DNA of 64,000 nt from Nocardia flavorosea NBRC 108225 (GCF_001613385.1 NZ_BDCG01000010.1:124001-188000); one strand, 5' to 3'; counted from the first letter of the stretch, positions 10,063 through 19,168 are shown. The notes: generated from the letters alone by a model not told the origin. Numbers and translations: made by a program.

Positions 10063-10788
10063 TCAGCCGAGTGGCGCATCGGGTTCGCCGAGGTCGGTAT
10101 CCCCTCGGCTCGCCTCCCATTCGGCCTTGACCACCGTGTACGCCACGGAGTGGCCGTAACCGCGGCGGGCGAGCATTCCGACCAGCCGCCGGATGGCCTT
10201 CTCGCGATCCAGATCTGCGGGCAGCGTGCGCAATTTGCGACGCACCAGTTCGGTGGCTCGCTCGTGTTCGTCGTCGACGGTGATGTCGTCGAGCGCGGCC
10301 GTTGCCTCCTCGGGTGCCACGCCCTTGCGGCGCAACTCTTGGGCCAGCGCTTGCCGGCCTTTTCCGGAGAAGCTGTGCCGCTGCCGCACCCACTGCCGCG
10401 CGAATTCGGCATCGTCGACCAGCCCCACCTCGGCCAGTCGGTCGAGAGACCGCTCGATCACCTCGGCGGCGAACCCCTTGGCGGATAATCGCTGCGCGAG
10501 TTCGGCACGGCTACGCGCGCGAACCGCGAGCAGGCGCAGGCACGCTTCTTTGGCTTGTTCCAGCGATCCTCCCGGCGGGCTGCCTTCGGCACCGCCGACG
10601 TCCTGGTGCCGCCGTGCGGCGCCGGGACCGGGCGGACGGGTCCGCTGCGGATCCGACCCGTCCGCCCGGTGTCCCCGGCCGGAGCCGGCGGACCGGCCGC
10701 CGACCGCGAGAATTTCGTCCAACTGCCGCCGGACCTCCGCCACCGGATCGGTCAGGCCCGGGCCATCGGATACGGGGCGCTGATTCAT
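10063..10788 (-). CDS. recX: Regulatory protein RecX
   Basis: RecX binds the RecA filament and inhibits its recombinase and coprotease activity. The C-terminal 165 residues contain the three-helix RecX repeats: CLRLLAVRARSRAELAQRL, VDDAEFARQWVRQRHSF, and REKAIRRLVGMLARRGYGHSVAYTVV. The first 75 residues or so are a Gly/Arg/Pro-rich extension, making this 241-residue protein longer than mycobacterial RecX (about 174). It starts four bases after the recA stop, so it is almost certainly co-transcribed with recA and shares its damage-inducible promoters. Confidence 0.93.
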   Translation of the reverse strand: MNQRPVSDGPGLTDPVAEVRRQLDEILAVGGRSAGSGRGHRADGSDPQRTRPPGPGAARRHQDVGGAEGSPPGGSLEQAKEACLRLLAVRARSRAELAQRLSAKGFAAEVIERSLDRLAEVGLVDDAEFARQWVRQRHSFSGKGRQALAQELRRKGVAPEEATAALDDITVDDEHERATELVRRKLRTLPADLDREKAIRRLVGMLARRGYGHSVAYTVVKAEWEASRGDTDLGEPDAPLG

Positions 10789-10792
10789 CGGA

Positions 10793-11830
10793 TCAGAAAT
10801 CGGCCGGAGTCTCCTCCGTAACGGTCACATCCGCGCCGATGCCCAGCTTTTCCTTGATCTTCTTCTCGACCTCGTCGCGGATATCGGTGTTGTCCAGGAG
10901 GAACTTGCGGGCGTTCTCTTTACCCTGCCCGAGCTGATCGCCCTCGTAGGTGTACCAGGAGCCGGATTTACGGATGAACCCGTGCTCCACTCCCATATCG
11001 ATCAGCGACCCCTCCTTCGAAATCCCGTGACCGTACAGAATATCGAATTCGGCCTGTTTGAACGGCGGGCTCACCTTGTTCTTCACAACCTTCACCCGGG
11101 TCCGGTTGCCCACCGCGTCGCTACCGTCCTTCAGCGTTTCGATACGCCGGACATCCAGGCGCACCGACGCGTAGAACTTCAACGCCTTACCACCGGTCGT
11201 GGTTTCGGGGGAACCGAACATGACTCCGATTTTCTCGCGCAGCTGGTTGATGAAAATCGCGGTGGTACCGGAATTGTTCAGGGCACTGGTCATCTTGCGC
11301 AGAGCCTGACTCATGAGGCGGGCTTGGAGGCCGACGTGGCTATCGCCCATTTCGCCCTCGATTTCGGCGCGCGGTACCAGCGCGGCAACCGAGTCGATGA
11401 CGATGATATCGATGGCGCCGGAGCGGACCAGCATATCGGCGATTTCCAACGCCTGTTCACCGGTGTCGGGCTGGGACACCAGCAGGGCGTCGGTATCGAC
11501 GCCGAGTTTGGCGGCGTAATCGGGATCGAGGGCGTGCTCGGCGTCGATGAAGGCAGCGACCCCACCGAGGGCCTGCGCGTTGGCGACGGCATGCAGTGCG
11601 ACGGTGGTCTTACCGGAGGATTCCGGACCGTAGACCTCCACGATCCGGCCGCGCGGCAGCCCCCCGATACCCAGCGCGACATCCAGTGCGATGGAACCGG
11701 TCGGGATGACCGAGACGGGCTGACGGGCCTCCTCCCCGAGGCGCATCACCGCGCCCTTGCCGAAACTCTTCTCGACCTGTGCGAGTGCGAGCTCCAGCGC
11801 CTTGTCGCGGTCGTAGGCCTGTGGCGCCAT
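10793..11830 (-). CDS. recA: Recombinase RecA
   Basis: RecA is the strand-exchange ATPase of homologous recombination and the coprotease that triggers LexA self-cleavage. The 345-residue protein begins [18 protein letters not shown], with Walker [10 protein letters not shown] at residues 68-76 and the conserved [15 protein letters not shown]2-loop region. There is no intein, unlike M. tuberculosis RecA. The ATG at 11830 is chosen over one six codons upstream because GGGGAGT lies seven bases before it and family members start here. Confidence 0.98.
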   Translation of the reverse strand: MAPQAYDRDKALELALAQVEKSFGKGAVMRLGEEARQPVSVIPTGSIALDVALGIGGLPRGRIVEVYGPESSGKTTVALHAVANAQALGGVAAFIDAEHALDPDYAAKLGVDTDALLVSQPDTGEQALEIADMLVRSGAIDIIVIDSVAALVPRAEIEGEMGDSHVGLQARLMSQALRKMTSALNNSGTTAIFINQLREKIGVMFGSPETTTGGKALKFYASVRLDVRRIETLKDGSDAVGNRTRVKVVKNKVSPPFKQAEFDILYGHGISKEGSLIDMGVEHGFIRKSGSWYTYEGDQLGQGKENARKFLLDNTDIRDEVEKKIKEKLGIGADVTVTEETPADF

Positions 11831-11884
11831 CGTGACTCCCCTTTTCACCGGTTGGTTGGTAGGTAGGTGGTGTGGTTGGTGCCC

Positions 11885-11907
11885 ACGGTAGAGGGCGGCA
11901 CCGACAA
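11885..11907 (-). promoter_or_regulatory. LexA-independent DNA-damage promoter of recA (PafBC/RecA-NDp type)
   Basis: Read on the minus strand, this is TTGTCGGTG, eight bases, then TACCGT. That matches the mycobacterial RecA-NDp consensus TTGTCRGTG-N8-TANNNT, which is activated by PafBC and independent of LexA. It lies about 55 bases upstream of the recA start codon. Confidence 0.85.
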
Positions 11908-11926
11908 GTTCCGGGGCTCAGCCTAG

Positions 11927-11942
11927 ACGAACAGATGTTCGA
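11927..11942. promoter_or_regulatory. LexA SOS box upstream of recA
   Basis: The sequence is ACGAACAGATGTTCGA. It differs from the mycobacterial SOS box TCGAAC-N4-GTTCGA at one outer base. It lies 20 bases upstream of the LexA-independent element, so recA has the two-tier damage control known in mycobacteria. Confidence 0.9.
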
Positions 11943-12041
11943 GTCAAGCTCCGGATCCGCGAGTCGCCGCCCACCCCGTCACCGGTGCCACGCCGGCGTC
12001 ATATCGCTATCCGGCCGGGGCCGTGGATCCGGCGCTCCGGT

Positions 12042-12236
12042 TCACCACTTCGAGCGTGGAACGTCGAATTCGGCGCACAATGCGCGCCACACCTCGCGCG
12101 GATCCACACCGGCTTCGATCGCGGCCGAGCCGGTCCGGCCACCCAGCGCGAGGATGACGTGATCGTTGAGCAAGGTGTCACCCCGGGTCTCGCCGAATTC
12201 GGTGTGCAAGAGTTCTTGGAATTCCGTCAACCGCAC
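12042..12236 (-). CDS. DUF3046 small protein (Rv2738c homologue)
   Basis: This 64-residue protein begins VRLTEFQELLHTEFG and contains ILALGGRTGSAAIEAGVDPREVWRALCAEFDVP, the hallmark of the DUF3046 family, encoded next to recA in Mycobacteriales. The GTG at 12236 aligns with the usual MRLTEF start; an ATG four codons upstream (12248) is a possible alternative. Function is unknown. In M. tuberculosis a DUF3046-like segment is also found fused in the psp cluster, which makes its nearness to clgR-psp notable. Confidence 0.85.
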   Translation of the reverse strand: MRLTEFQELLHTEFGETRGDTLLNDHVILALGGRTGSAAIEAGVDPREVWRALCAEFDVPRSKW

Positions 12237-12279
12237 GTGCCCGAACATACCTGTCCGCACCCCCTGTGCGGTCCGCGGA

Positions 12280-13443
12280 TCAACCCGCCCGGACCCCGCC
12301 CGCCACCCGGCGACAGATATCCACCGGGTCCGCGACGTCATCGGCTCCCGCAGCGGCGGTGCGGGCCGCGGCCGTGAAACCGGGGTCGTCCAGGATCCGG
12401 CGGACCGCCTCCCGTACCGAATCCGCGGACAACGGCCGGATCAGCAACGAACTCCCCTGCCGCACGGCGCGATTCGCCAGTTCCCACTGATCTCCGCCCC
12501 CCGGAATCGTGACCACGGGAACTCCGGCGGACAAGGCCTTGGCCAGCAACCCGTGCCCGCCGCCGCCGATCACCACCGACGCCCGGGACAGCAATTCGTC
12601 CTGCCGTCCCAACCCGGCCCGTGCCCAGGAAGGCAGATCGGGCCGCGGCTCGTCCAGCGTGGAGATCACCACCCGCACTCCCGCTCCGTCCAGCGCTGCC
12701 AGGACGGTATCGGCCATTCCGTCCACACCGGTATGTGCCGTGGACGGAGCGACCATCACCAGCGGCTCGTCACCGGGTGGGGGTTCGAGGATCCGGTCGG
12801 TGGGCTCCCAGAACAGTGGTCCGATGAGATGCGCATTCTCCGGCCAATCCGGTCGCGGCACTTCGAGTGCGGGCAGGGTGGCGATCAACCGGGCAGCCGG
12901 GCCGGGGTCGGCGACCGGTAGCCCCACCCCGGCTCGTGCCAGCTCTCGTTGGCGCGTACCGGTGCGAACGGCACGATCGGTGAATTTCCGCAGTACCGCG
13001 TCACGGGCGCGACCACGCAACCCGGTCCCCGGGGCGAGACCGCTGCCGATGGGCGGCAGCCCCTTCGACGGGAGGTACAGGGGATGCGGGGAAAGCTCCA
13101 CCCACGGGACCCGCAGCCGCTCGGCCGCCATCCCGCCACCGGCCGTCAGCACATCCGATACGACCAGTTCAGGCAGCATGGCGCTGAGTTCGGGCAGGAT
13201 CTCGGTCGAGATATGGGCCGCCCGTTGATGAATCCGCGCACCGGCATCGGCATCGTCGTCATCCGGGCGGGGCGCCAGCCCCTTCAACCGGCGTACCCCG
13301 ATCCCGGCTTCCCGGGCGGCGTCGAACCACCGCGGACCGGTGAAGAGCACGGGTTCGTCACCCGCTTCCCGGAAACGCAGGCATATCGCGATAGCGGGAA
13401 ACGCATGGCCCGGATCGGGGCCGGCGACAACAGCTACTCGCAT
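12280..13443 (-). CDS. Glycosyltransferase, GT1/MGT type (Rv2739c homologue)
   Basis: This is a 387-residue GT-B-fold transferase. The N-terminal acceptor half begins RVAVVAGPDPGHAFPAIAICLRF. The C-terminal donor half has the characteristic GGGGHGLLAKALSAGVPVVTIPGGGDQWELANR nucleotide-sugar-binding stretch. It resembles macrolide-type (MGT) glycosyltransferases. The acceptor and sugar are unknown. It lies between DUF3046 and a PIG-L deacetylase gene whose stop is 80 bases upstream, so a deacetylase/transferase partnership on one glycan or glycolipid is conceivable but unproven. Confidence 0.85.
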   Translation of the reverse strand: MRVAVVAGPDPGHAFPAIAICLRFREAGDEPVLFTGPRWFDAAREAGIGVRRLKGLAPRPDDDDADAGARIHQRAAHISTEILPELSAMLPELVVSDVLTAGGGMAAERLRVPWVELSPHPLYLPSKGLPPIGSGLAPGTGLRGRARDAVLRKFTDRAVRTGTRQRELARAGVGLPVADPGPAARLIATLPALEVPRPDWPENAHLIGPLFWEPTDRILEPPPGDEPLVMVAPSTAHTGVDGMADTVLAALDGAGVRVVISTLDEPRPDLPSWARAGLGRQDELLSRASVVIGGGGHGLLAKALSAGVPVVTIPGGGDQWELANRAVRQGSSLLIRPLSADSVREAVRRILDDPGFTAAARTAAAGADDVADPVDICRRVAGGVRAG

Positions 13444-13522
13444 TCGCTCAGCCTGCCATGGCCGGTTCCCCCGGGGTGCGCGGGGGTTCGAGGTCGGCGC
13501 AACGTCGTTCGGGCCACACAGC

Positions 13523-14242
13523 TCAGAAAGTGAACAGTTCGAAACCGACCGCGCGGGTGGCCGGGAAACCCGTGATAGGCCCGGTAGTCATGGTCACCAC
13601 GGCCCTCGCCTGCTCGGCCACGGGCTGCTCCGGATTCAAGACTTCGAGATAGCGGCGGTGTTCCGCCAGCGAAGCCTCGGCTGCCTCGACGGTGGCGGTG
13701 ACGTCCACCGCATGGGTAGCGCCGCTGGGAACCGCGACAGCCGCCCAGCGCGCGTTCCACGGCGCGAGATCGGCGATTTCGGGAAAGATCCATTCGTTCC
13801 CCGCATCCGATACCGCATCGAGGCCGGCCCGTCCCACCGCCCGATGGTCGGCACTGTTGACGAACCCCGGCGCCCAGGTCGGACCGAAATGCCCGAGGAC
13901 CACGAGTTCCGGACGATATCGCCGGATCGCGGCGGCCAGATCTCGGCGTAGTGCCGGGTTCGCCTCGAGGCGGCCGTCGGGATGGCCGAGGAATTCGACC
14001 GCCTGCACTCCGACCACGGCCGCCGAGGCGCGCTCCTCGGCTTCCCGGAGCGGACCGGACTGCGCGGGCGGCAGTCCGGCGATTCCGGCTTCTCCGGACG
14101 TAGCCAGTAGATATCGGACATCCTTGCCCTGGCCGGTCCAGCGGGCCACGGCCGCAGCAACCCCGTACTCGATATCGTCGGGGTGCGCGACGATGACCAG
14201 TGCACGCTGCCAGTCTTCGGGGAGCGGGGGAACGGTTGTCAT
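13523..14242 (-). CDS. PIG-L family (LmbE-like) N-deacetylase
   Basis: The protein has 239 residues. The zinc-binding motif AHPDDIEYG is near the N-terminus, with a later GHPDGRLEANPALRRDLAAAIRRYRPELVV segment and a histidine in NSADHRAVG that probably completes the metal site. PIG-L enzymes deacetylate N-acetylglucosaminyl compounds; mycothiol MshB and the amidase Mca belong to this family. This one is shorter than those and its substrate is unknown. The ATG at 14242 is preferred; an ATG eight codons earlier exists. Confidence 0.85.
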   Translation of the reverse strand: MTTVPPLPEDWQRALVIVAHPDDIEYGVAAAVARWTGQGKDVRYLLATSGEAGIAGLPPAQSGPLREAEERASAAVVGVQAVEFLGHPDGRLEANPALRRDLAAAIRRYRPELVVLGHFGPTWAPGFVNSADHRAVGRAGLDAVSDAGNEWIFPEIADLAPWNARWAAVAVPSGATHAVDVTATVEAAEASLAEHRRYLEVLNPEQPVAEQARAVVTMTTGPITGFPATRAVGFELFTF

Positions 14243-14318
14243 AGGGCCATCCTGGTCGATCCACATCCTGCGCGCGACGGAAACCGTCCTGCTCCGGACC
14301 TCTCCCCGTTACGGCCGT

Positions 14319-14495
14319 TCAGACCTTGGTTACGGTGTTGTGGTCGTCCGACCCCGAAATCGCCTTGTAGAGCAGATACAGCCCGAACACCACGGCGCTG
14401 ATCACCAGGATCGGGAACAGCCCCTCGATCAGCGCGCCGATCACTGCCAGCGCGATCCAGACGACGGCGACCACACCGATGATCTTCCACAACAT
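14319..14495 (-). CDS. Small membrane protein of the psp cluster
   Basis: This is a 58-residue protein with two closely spaced hydrophobic segments (IIGVVAVVWIALAVIGALI and FPILVISAVVFGLYLLY) and a short polar tail ending SGSDDHNTVTKV. The ATG at 14495 has an excellent GGGAGGCAAA ribosome-binding site. It follows pspM by 111 bases, the place of pspN (Rv2742c) in M. tuberculosis. It is far shorter than Rv2742c and lacks any DUF3046-like segment. I infer that it is a psp-associated envelope protein. Confidence 0.75.
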   Translation of the reverse strand: MLWKIIGVVAVVWIALAVIGALIEGLFPILVISAVVFGLYLLYKAISGSDDHNTVTKV

Positions 14496-14606
14496 TTTGC
14501 CTCCCAGCGATTGTCTCCTTACATCGAGCATGGCACCGCGGGAACGGGAAATCACCAGGTGAAAGGCAATATAGGGGGAAGATCAGGGTTGTCCCTGAGG
14601 GGAATT

Positions 14607-15548
14607 TCAGCGGTGGCCGGTGTGGCGTACAGGCTCGGCGGCAGGCGCAGGCATACTCGGCGCGGCGGGCGGAAGCAGCGGATCGGGCGCTCGGTCGGCA
14701 AGTTCGGTGAGGGCCTGGGCCCATCCGTCCATCCGGTCGGCGGCCTGGCGGAGGTCGGCGACAATACCGTCGAATTCGTAGCGCAGTGCGCCTGTTTCGT
14801 CCACGGCCACGACTCTCGTGGCCGCGGCCACGACCTGCTCGTATTCGGTGACACCGGTATCGAGCCGGGTGGCGATCGATTGCACGGTCTCGTTCAGGCG
14901 CTCGAGATCGGCCGCATCGGCGAGGGCGGCGCCGCCGCCGTTGCCGAGGGTGCGTACGGCGCCCTCCATGGTGGCGATATCGGTGGCGAGCGCAGTCAGG
15001 GCGGCGGCACCGGAAGCTGCGGTGGCCACCAGATCGTCCAGTTCGCCGGCGGGTAGGCGGCGGGTGCGTGCGATCCGGCCGGCCACATCGTGCAGAACCC
15101 GTTCGGCGCGGGCCAGCCGCGATATCGCCGGCCGGGCCGCGGAGCGAGCGGACGGGAGTTTTCGCGGGACGTACCCCGCGAGCGGCAGCGGCGCGCGACG
15201 CAACTGCAGGTAGCGCCGAGTACTCAGCGCCGCGCCGGTGACCAGGGCGATAGCGCCACCGCCCAGGACGAGCACAGCCCAGGCGGGAGCGGACAGGATG
15301 ACGAGGCCGACCGTTCCGGCGGTGGTCAGACCGGACGCGGTGCTCAGGCCGATACTGCGGCGCCGGGCACGCCGCCGGCGCCGCAGTTCACGTTCACGTG
15401 GGTCCGCCCAGCGCCGGACGGCGACGAGGGCATTCTCTCCGGCCGTCCGGAGAGACTCGGCGACGGAGACGGCCTGCTGCGGGAGGTCCGGGCGGGCAGG
15501 CTCGAACGCCGGGGCCCCGGCGGGGTACCGGGGTCGATCAGACTTCAT
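14607..15548 (-). CDS. pspM: PspM-like membrane protein (Rv2743c homologue)
   Basis: The protein has 313 residues. An N-terminal cytoplasmic region ends in an Arg-rich stretch (RELRRRRRARRRSIG) and is followed by two adjacent membrane segments (GTVGLVILSAPAWAVLVLGG and the next). A long Ala/Leu/Asp-rich helical region follows, and then a Pro/Ala tail. In M. tuberculosis Rv2743c is an integral membrane member of the ClgR-PspA-Rv2743c-Rv2742c envelope-stress system. Gene order here (clgR, pspA, this gene) is the same and the spacing to pspA is 26 bases. Assignment rests on synteny and topology. Confidence 0.75.
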   Translation of the reverse strand: MKSDRPRYPAGAPAFEPARPDLPQQAVSVAESLRTAGENALVAVRRWADPRERELRRRRRARRRSIGLSTASGLTTAGTVGLVILSAPAWAVLVLGGGAIALVTGAALSTRRYLQLRRAPLPLAGYVPRKLPSARSAARPAISRLARAERVLHDVAGRIARTRRLPAGELDDLVATAASGAAALTALATDIATMEGAVRTLGNGGGAALADAADLERLNETVQSIATRLDTGVTEYEQVVAAATRVVAVDETGALRYEFDGIVADLRQAADRMDGWAQALTELADRAPDPLLPPAAPSMPAPAAEPVRHTGHR

Positions 15549-15574
15549 ATGCTGTCCTCGCCGAACTCGTCCCG

Positions 15575-16408
15575 CTACTGCTGAGCGGTCTGGCCTTTGT
15601 TCATCTGCGGTTGGGGCTGGGCCGGCTCGGCAGCGGATTTGCCCGGATCGATCGCGGCGTTGGCGTCGCCGGCGGGCAGGGCGTCACCGCGCATGGATGC
15701 CCGGATCTGTTCCAAACGGCTGTGGCCCGCCATCTGGATGCTGGCCTGCTGGACCTCGACCATCCGGCCCTGGACGGTGTTCTGGGCGAGTTCGGCGGAC
15801 CCGAGAGCGTTGGCGTACCGACGCTCGATCTTGTCGCGCACCGCATCGAGGCTGGGAACGCTACCGGGGGCCGACAGGGTGCTGTCCATCTGCTGCAGGG
15901 AGGCGCTGACCTGCTCCTGCATTTTCGCCTGTTCGAGCTGGCTGAGCAGTTTGGTGCGCTCGGCGACCTTCTGCTGGAGCAGCATCGCGTTCTGCTCGAC
16001 CGCCTTCTTGGCCTGTGCGGCGGCCTGCAACGACTGATCGTGTAGCACCTTGAGGTCTTCGACCGACTGTTCCGCGGTGACCAGCTGCGCGGCGAACGCC
16101 TCGGCCGCGTTGGTGTACTGGATCGCCTTCTCGGTATCTCCGGCGGCATTGGCCTGATCGGCCAGCGAAACCGCCTGCCGGGCGTTGGCGTTGAGCTTCT
16201 CCACCTCGTCGAGCTGGCGGTTCAGCTTCATCTCGAGCTGCCGCTGGTTCCCGATCACCGAGGCGGCCTGCTGGGACAGTGCCTGGTGCTGGCGTTGCGC
16301 TTCTTCGATAGCCTGCTGAATCTGGACCTTCGGATCCGCGTGCTCCTCGATCTTGGAGTCGAAGAGGGCCATCAGATACTTCCAGGCCTTCGTGAACGGA
16401 TTAGCCAT
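15575..16408 (-). CDS. pspA: Phage-shock protein A (35-kDa antigen family)
   Basis: This peripheral membrane protein stabilises the inner membrane under stress and regulates ClgR. It has 277 residues, almost wholly alpha-helical coiled coil as in PspA/IM30. It begins [20 protein letters not shown] (the amphipathic membrane-binding helix) and contains long Gln/Ala-rich heptads such as [21 protein letters not shown]. The C-terminus is a disordered Pro/Gln tail. The ATG at 16408 fits the family start. The gene is 221 bases downstream of clgR, room for a separate promoter. Confidence 0.93.
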   Translation of the reverse strand: MANPFTKAWKYLMALFDSKIEEHADPKVQIQQAIEEAQRQHQALSQQAASVIGNQRQLEMKLNRQLDEVEKLNANARQAVSLADQANAAGDTEKAIQYTNAAEAFAAQLVTAEQSVEDLKVLHDQSLQAAAQAKKAVEQNAMLLQQKVAERTKLLSQLEQAKMQEQVSASLQQMDSTLSAPGSVPSLDAVRDKIERRYANALGSAELAQNTVQGRMVEVQQASIQMAGHSRLEQIRASMRGDALPAGDANAAIDPGKSAAEPAQPQPQMNKGQTAQQ

Positions 16409-16629
16409 CGGTTGATCCCGCCTCCATCTACTGTGCCGCCTGGGGCGACTCGCCAGTGCGCGACCGTCACGCACTCCTCGGTACCTATCCTCCACCATGC
16501 GGCGTCCGGTACCGGCTACCGAAAGGCCGCGTCACGCCGCGGGCGGCCCGCGGACGCCTCCTACGAATCTATCTGCTCCGGTGCTTTACGCGCATTGTCA
16601 CGATCGGATATACCGGTGCTATGACCGAT

Positions 16630-17070
16630 TCAGGCCGCTTCGACCAGTACCAGCGGACCGTTGCTGGGTGCCGGAATGACGATCCGGGTATCGCCGTCGA
16701 CCTGCGGCCGGGCGGATCCGGCCGACATCGACGCGGCGGCACCGGCCGGAGCGGGTTCGGACGCGGCAGGTTCGGCAGCCGGCTCGACGGTGGCCGGTTC
16801 GGCGGCCCCGCGCCCGGGCGCGGCGGCCACGGGGAGCTCTTCGCCGGCGATGGTGGTGCTCACATCCCACAGGACCCGGGCGAGCGGTACGTCGAGGGCT
16901 TCGCAGATCGCCGCCAGCAATTCGCTGGAGGCCTCCTTACGACCCCGTTCCACTTCGGACAGGTAGCCCAAGCTCACCCGCGCCGAGGTGGATACTTCAC
17001 GTAGGGTCCGGCTCTGGGCGAGGCGCGCACGCCGCAGACTGTCCCCGATCGCTTCTCGCAGCAGCGTCAT
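16630..17070 (-). CDS. clgR: Transcriptional regulator ClgR (XRE family)
   Basis: ClgR activates clp protease genes and the psp operon in mycobacteria, corynebacteria and streptomycetes. The 146-residue protein has an N-terminal XRE helix-turn-helix ([26 protein letters not shown]), then [24 protein letters not shown] long Ala/Pro/Glu tail follows and ends in [16 protein letters not shown]; a hydrophobic C-terminus of this kind makes ClgR a ClpP degron in other actinobacteria. The ATG at 17070 has AAGGAGAACTCG just upstream. It is the first gene of the psp cluster. Confidence 0.93.
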   Translation of the reverse strand: MTLLREAIGDSLRRARLAQSRTLREVSTSARVSLGYLSEVERGRKEASSELLAAICEALDVPLARVLWDVSTTIAGEELPVAAAPGRGAAEPATVEPAAEPAASEPAPAGAAASMSAGSARPQVDGDTRIVIPAPSNGPLVLVEAA

Positions 17071-17146
17071 CGAGTTCTCCTTCTCCCGGTAGGCTCGTCG
17101 CCTCTGATGCCGCAGCCCACGGCACGCACGCGGTTCTCTCCTGGCA

Positions 17147-17175
17147 CAACGTCGGAACCGGTCCCGGAGGTTCCC
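17147..17175 (-). promoter_or_regulatory. Possible SigE-type promoter of clgR
   Basis: On the minus strand GGGAACC is followed 17 bases later by CGTTG. The mycobacterial SigE consensus is GGGAACY-N15/16-CGTT, so the boxes match but the spacer is one base long. It is about 77 bases upstream of the clgR start, in the right place for the SigE-dependent psp promoter known from M. tuberculosis. Confidence 0.35.
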
Positions 17176-17194
17176 GGACCGGACACGGAATCGC

Positions 17195-17704
17195 TCACCC
17201 GGTGGGTGGAGCACCCCGCACGCACCGCAGCAGTTCCTGTACCGCGGCGCGCGTCGCTGTGAACCTGATATTCCACCGGTCGCCGGTCAGTTTCAACCGC
17301 ATCACCTCGGTATGCCCGGGTCCGGCGAGACCGAGATAGACGGTGCCGACCTCGATTCCGTTCTGCGGGTCGGGCCCGGCGACCCCGGTCAGGGCCATGC
17401 CCCAGTCGGCGGCGCATCTGGTCCTGGCGCCGACCGCGAGCTGTTCGGCGGTGCTCGCCGCCACCGGCCCCTCACCGGCCAATACCTGCTCGTCGACCCC
17501 GGCGAGGTGATGTTTCAGATCGGTGGCGTACACCACGAGCCCGCCACGCAATACGGCACTGGCGCCGGGCACCCCGGCGATCGTGGCGGCGACGAGGCCC
17601 GCGGTGAGCGATTCAGCGGTGGCGACCGTATGCCCGCTGTCTCGCAGAGCGGCGACGAGTTCCGCGGCCGCGGTTTCCCCGGCGAGCGGGTCCGCCGGGG
17701 TCAT
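17195..17704 (-). CDS. CinA C-terminal domain protein (nicotinamide-nucleotide amidase family)
   Basis: The 169-residue product consists of the CinA C-terminal domain alone. [30 protein letters not shown] contains the Ser/Thr-rich active-site loop, followed by [25 protein letters not shown]. In other bacteria this domain deamidates nicotinamide mononucleotide (PncC). The N-terminal COG1058 domain of full CinA is absent, as in the enterobacterial PncC form. The start overlaps the pgsA stop by four bases (ATGA). Confidence 0.9.
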   Translation of the reverse strand: MTPADPLAGETAAAELVAALRDSGHTVATAESLTAGLVAATIAGVPGASAVLRGGLVVYATDLKHHLAGVDEQVLAGEGPVAASTAEQLAVGARTRCAADWGMALTGVAGPDPQNGIEVGTVYLGLAGPGHTEVMRLKLTGDRWNIRFTATRAAVQELLRCVRGAPPTG

Positions 17705-18354
17705 CGGCGGCTGCGGTGCGGTCCGGCCAGCCACAGCCGCACGGCCTGGCCGACGTAGTCCAGTCCCGTCACCACCGTCAGCACCAACGCGATCCACATC
17801 AGCACCATTCCCGCGGTCGCGAACCCACCGGCGAGCGGCAACACCAGGACACCGATCGCCAGCGACTGGATCAGGGTTTTGAGTTTGCCGCCGCGGCCTG
17901 CCGGTATGACACCGCGATGCGCCACCGCCAGCCGCAGCAGCGTGATCCCGATCTCGCGGGCACAGATCACCACGGTCATCCACCACGGCAGGTCGCCGAG
18001 GATGGACAGGCCGATCAACGCGGAGCCGATGAGGGCTTTGTCGGCGATGGGGTCGGCCAGTTTGCCGAAATCGGTGACGAGACCGTATTTGCGGGCCAGC
18101 TGGCCGTCGAAGCGGTCGGTGATCGCGGCGAGCGCAAAGAGCAGGGTCGCGGTGATCCGCCACCCCGTGTGGTGCCCGCCGCCGGCGAACAAGGCCAGAA
18201 CGAACAACGGGACCAGCGCGATACGCGCCATGGTGAGGATATTGGCGATGTTCAGCAGCGGAACCGCCGATTCGGCGGGAGCCGGAGCACGTTCCCCGCG
18301 CGGCCGCGCGGGGGCAGTAAGCCGCCGGTCCATCTCTTCGGGATGCACGCTCAT
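17701..18354 (-). CDS. pgsA: CDP-diacylglycerol-glycerol-3-phosphate 3-phosphatidyltransferase-like PgsA
   Basis: This is a membrane enzyme of the CDP-alcohol phosphatidyltransferase family, forming phosphatidylglycerol phosphate or a related phospholipid. The active-site motif D-x2-DG-x2-AR-x8-G-x3-D-x3-D is complete (DRFDGQLAR ... DFGKLADPIAD). Several membrane helices follow (LPWWMTVVICAREIGITLLRL and others). It corresponds by position to pgsA3 (Rv2746c). Length from the ATG at 18354 is 217 residues, normal for the family; a longer upstream frame is Arg/Ala-rich and unlikely. It is coupled to cinA. Confidence 0.9.
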   Translation of the reverse strand: MSVHPEEMDRRLTAPARPRGERAPAPAESAVPLLNIANILTMARIALVPLFVLALFAGGGHHTGWRITATLLFALAAITDRFDGQLARKYGLVTDFGKLADPIADKALIGSALIGLSILGDLPWWMTVVICAREIGITLLRLAVAHRGVIPAGRGGKLKTLIQSLAIGVLVLPLAGGFATAGMVLMWIALVLTVVTGLDYVGQAVRLWLAGPHRSRR

Positions 18355-18557
18355 AGCCGTCCCTGCGGGTACGCGCCCCGTCGCCGCTGCGCTGCTGCGC
18401 CGCGTCGTCCTGACAGCCCTGGCGCGGCCACCCGCGCGCGCCGCGGCACTGCCACCCGCTCCGGCGTGCCGGAGCACCGGCGCGGGATGGAGCGGGCGGG
18501 CGGAGTCTGCGGCACACACTCAGACTATCGGTACGGCCGCCGACTACTGTGCACCCC

Positions 18558-19109
18558 ATGACCTCACGGGGACCTCTGGGCAGCGCGACCGGCGATGCGC
18601 CGGGTACGCAGACCGCCTCCGTGCGAGTGCGTCGCGCCCGCACATCCGATGTCGCGGCGATCAAATCGCTGGTCGATGTGTACGCGGGCCGGATCCTGCT
18701 GGAGAAGAACCTCGTCAACCTGTACGAATCCGTGCAGGAGTTCTGGGTCGCCGATCTCGGTGATCGCGTGGTCGGCTGTGGGGCGCTGCACGTGCTGTGG
18801 GCGGATCTGGGCGAGGTGCGCACGGTGGCGGTGGCACCCGATGTGAAGGGTCACGGTGTGGGCAAACTCATCGTGGATCAGCTCATCGAGGTGGCCCGGG
18901 AGCTCGAACTGAGCCGCTTGTTCGTGCTCACCTTCGAGGTGGAGTTCTTCGCCCGGCACGGGTTCGCCGAGATCGACGGCACTCCGGTCACGGCCGAGGT
19001 CTACGCGGAGATGTGCCGGTCCTACGACACGGGCGTCGCGGAGTTCCTCGATCTCAGCTATGTGAAACCGAACACGCTGGGCAACACGCGGATGTTACGC
19101 ACGCTCTGA
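18558..19109 (+). CDS. argA: Amino-acid N-acetyltransferase (ArgA-like, Rv2747 homologue)
   Basis: This is a GNAT-fold acetyltransferase of 183 residues. In M. tuberculosis the Rv2747 product acetylates glutamate (or glutamine) in the first step of arginine synthesis. The acetyl-CoA-binding signature is VRTVAVAPDVKGHGVGKLIVDQL, and FFARHGFAEIDG is conserved. It lacks the amino-acid-kinase domain of classical E. coli ArgA. It is divergent from pgsA. A GTG three codons upstream of the chosen ATG is also possible. Confidence 0.85.
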   Translation: MTSRGPLGSATGDAPGTQTASVRVRRARTSDVAAIKSLVDVYAGRILLEKNLVNLYESVQEFWVADLGDRVVGCGALHVLWADLGEVRTVAVAPDVKGHGVGKLIVDQLIEVARELELSRLFVLTFEVEFFARHGFAEIDGTPVTAEVYAEMCRSYDTGVAEFLDLSYVKPNTLGNTRMLRTL

Positions 19110-19168
19110 CGTGGGTCCGGTTCGGACGAGCCCACCGGCTCGCGGGGGTCGCGCATTAGAGTCGTGCC

